From Desulfobacteraceae bacterium (lineage in GTDB: Bacteria > Desulfobacterota > Desulfobacteria > Desulfobacterales > Desulfosalsimonadaceae): a DNA stretch of 5,741 nucleotides. A program made the translations under genes and the position numbers. Under the pieces are notes generated by a model. It searched no databases, had not been told where the DNA came from, and saw only the letters and a list, made by a program, of their open reading frames with translations. How positions within the stretch are numbered: position 1 is the first letter of the stretch; every line of letters begins with the position of its first letter. The DNA is taken from the NCBI GenBank assembly GCA_011389605.1, contig JAABTZ010000230.1, positions 1 through 5,741 of the forward strand. Direction: 5' to 3'. Shown here one piece after another: positions 5,733 through 5,741 of this stretch.

Positions 5733-5741
5733 TAACACCTG

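Overview
The window looks like a chromosomal segment of a Gram-negative bacterium of roughly balanced base composition. The protein style (a Ser/Thr kinase fused to a formylglycine-generating-enzyme-like domain, with a PP2C phosphatase next to it) would suit Desulfobacterota or another deltaproteobacterial-type lineage. That placement is inference: there is no rRNA or other marker gene here.

Left part, plus strand (1-1637). The window opens inside the last ~62 codons of a membrane permease, probably of the SLC13/DASS type. A ~128 bp gap follows, holding a long imperfect stem-loop (214-278). Next are a small four-helix membrane protein of unknown function (320-751) and a soluble PP2C-type protein phosphatase (879-1637) with its metal-binding motifs intact.

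Centre, plus strand (1715-3526). A 603-residue protein joins an N-terminal Ser/Thr kinase domain, through a Ser/Lys/His-rich linker, to a C-terminal FGE-sulfatase (SUMF1-type) domain. It lies 77 bp after the phosphatase on the same strand. The two make a natural kinase/phosphatase pair for reversible Ser/Thr phosphorylation, with the FGE-like domain as the probable sensing, binding or substrate-presenting part. No transmembrane segment is visible in either protein, so the pair probably acts in the cytoplasm.

Convergent intergenic region (3527-3841). This 315 bp stretch has no convincing gene. In order it holds an AT-rich block, a weak plus-strand terminator-like hairpin with a T-run, a strongly self-complementary ~95-nt element (3686-3780), and a minus-strand rho-independent terminator (3808-3831) for the genes arriving from the right.

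Right part, minus strand (3842-5732). An MFS drug/solute transporter is followed after 13 bp by a 222-residue protein. That protein has a nucleotide-cyclase-like/SatD-like domain and a C-terminal helix-turn-helix. The spacing implies one transcript, transporter first. The last codons of the second gene contain a perfect 12-bp inverted repeat.

The items most worth a second look are the kinase-FGE fusion with its phosphatase, the structured intergenic element, and the cyclase-like/HTH protein. Nothing here proves a wholly new system.
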